Assembly (NCBI RefSeq): GCF_028694895.1
Contig: NZ_JAQVKA010000008.1
Coordinates: 1-39,643, forward strand
Source of the DNA: Sulfurimonas sp.
GTDB taxonomy: Bacteria > Campylobacterota > Campylobacteria > Campylobacterales > Sulfurimonadaceae
DNA length: 39,643 bases
Direction of reading: 5' to 3'
Shown one piece after another: positions 39,429-39,643 of the stretch. The first letter of the stretch is position 1. Each line of letters begins with the position of its first letter. The notes under the pieces are model-generated. The model saw only the letters and a list, made by a program, of their open reading frames with translations. It made no database searches and was not told where the DNA came from. The translations under genes were made by a program, and so were the position numbers.

Positions 39429-39643
39429 GTGCTTTACAAAACTATGTTTTATGCGCTTATACTCTCTTTGTTTATATCTGGATGTTCCTCTCAACAACAA
39501 GCTCTAAAAGCACCTATAAAACTACCGCAATCAAAAAGCGATTATCAACCTGATAGTGGTTACTATTTTGTACTTATCCAAAAGGATAAACAAAAATGGA
39601 AGATTCTTGACATAAAGGACAAGCCTACACTAAGAAGAGCTAA
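39429..39643 (+). CDS. Lipoprotein, N-terminal part (truncated by window end)
   Basis: GTG start; MLYKTMFYALILSLFISGCSSQQQALKAPIKLPQSKSDYQPDSGYYFVLIQKDKQKWKILDIKDKPTLRRA..; lipobox FISGC. Confidence 0.7.
   Translation, partial: MLYKTMFYALILSLFISGCSSQQQALKAPIKLPQSKSDYQPDSGYYFVLIQKDKQKWKILDIKDKPTLRRA

Noticed and set aside
1-39643. Search by eye for CRISPR arrays, transposases, phage genes and toxin-antitoxin pairs
   Set aside because: No regularly spaced direct repeats, no transposase or integrase motifs, and no phage genes were recognised in the listed ORFs.

Overview
The window looks like a mostly syntenic housekeeping stretch of a Campylobacterota (epsilonproteobacterial, Sulfurimonas-like) chromosome. 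That assignment is inferred from gene content, AT-rich codon usage and the tmRNA tag; no search was run. Recognisable genes: ppk1, gamma-carbonic anhydrase, TRIC-like channel, a flavodiiron/rubredoxin pair, a c-type cytochrome cluster, argJ, a K+ channel, rpmB, an HDOD + CheX pair, rpe, trpF, a DnaQ-like exonuclease, accA, fabF, acpP, phr, DUF523/DUF1722, fabG, gpmI, mraY, murD, a purN-like gene, two tRNA-Phe, ssrA, prs, lepA, comF-like, a TonB-dependent receptor / periplasmic protein / GGDEF-EAL trio, an AsmA-like gene, grpE and dnaK. No CRISPR array, IS transposase or prophage was seen. The points most worth a second look are: (1) two copies of a three-hairpin element (about 20978-21085 and 23411-23504) whose stems differ in sequence but stay paired, suggesting an undescribed structured RNA or MITE/REP-like family; (2) a TonB-receptor / small periplasmic protein / GGDEF-EAL gene trio that may form an envelope-to-c-di-GMP signalling system; (3) a translationally coupled cluster of a three-CXXCH peroxidase-like protein, a TM-domain/pentaheme fusion and a thioredoxin-fold protein; (4) a 54-aa rubredoxin absent from the ORF track; (5) a consensus sigma70 promoter before grpE-dnaK overlapped by a HAIR (HspR)-like repeat, with no adjacent hrcA; (6) a tandem identical tRNA-Phe pair.
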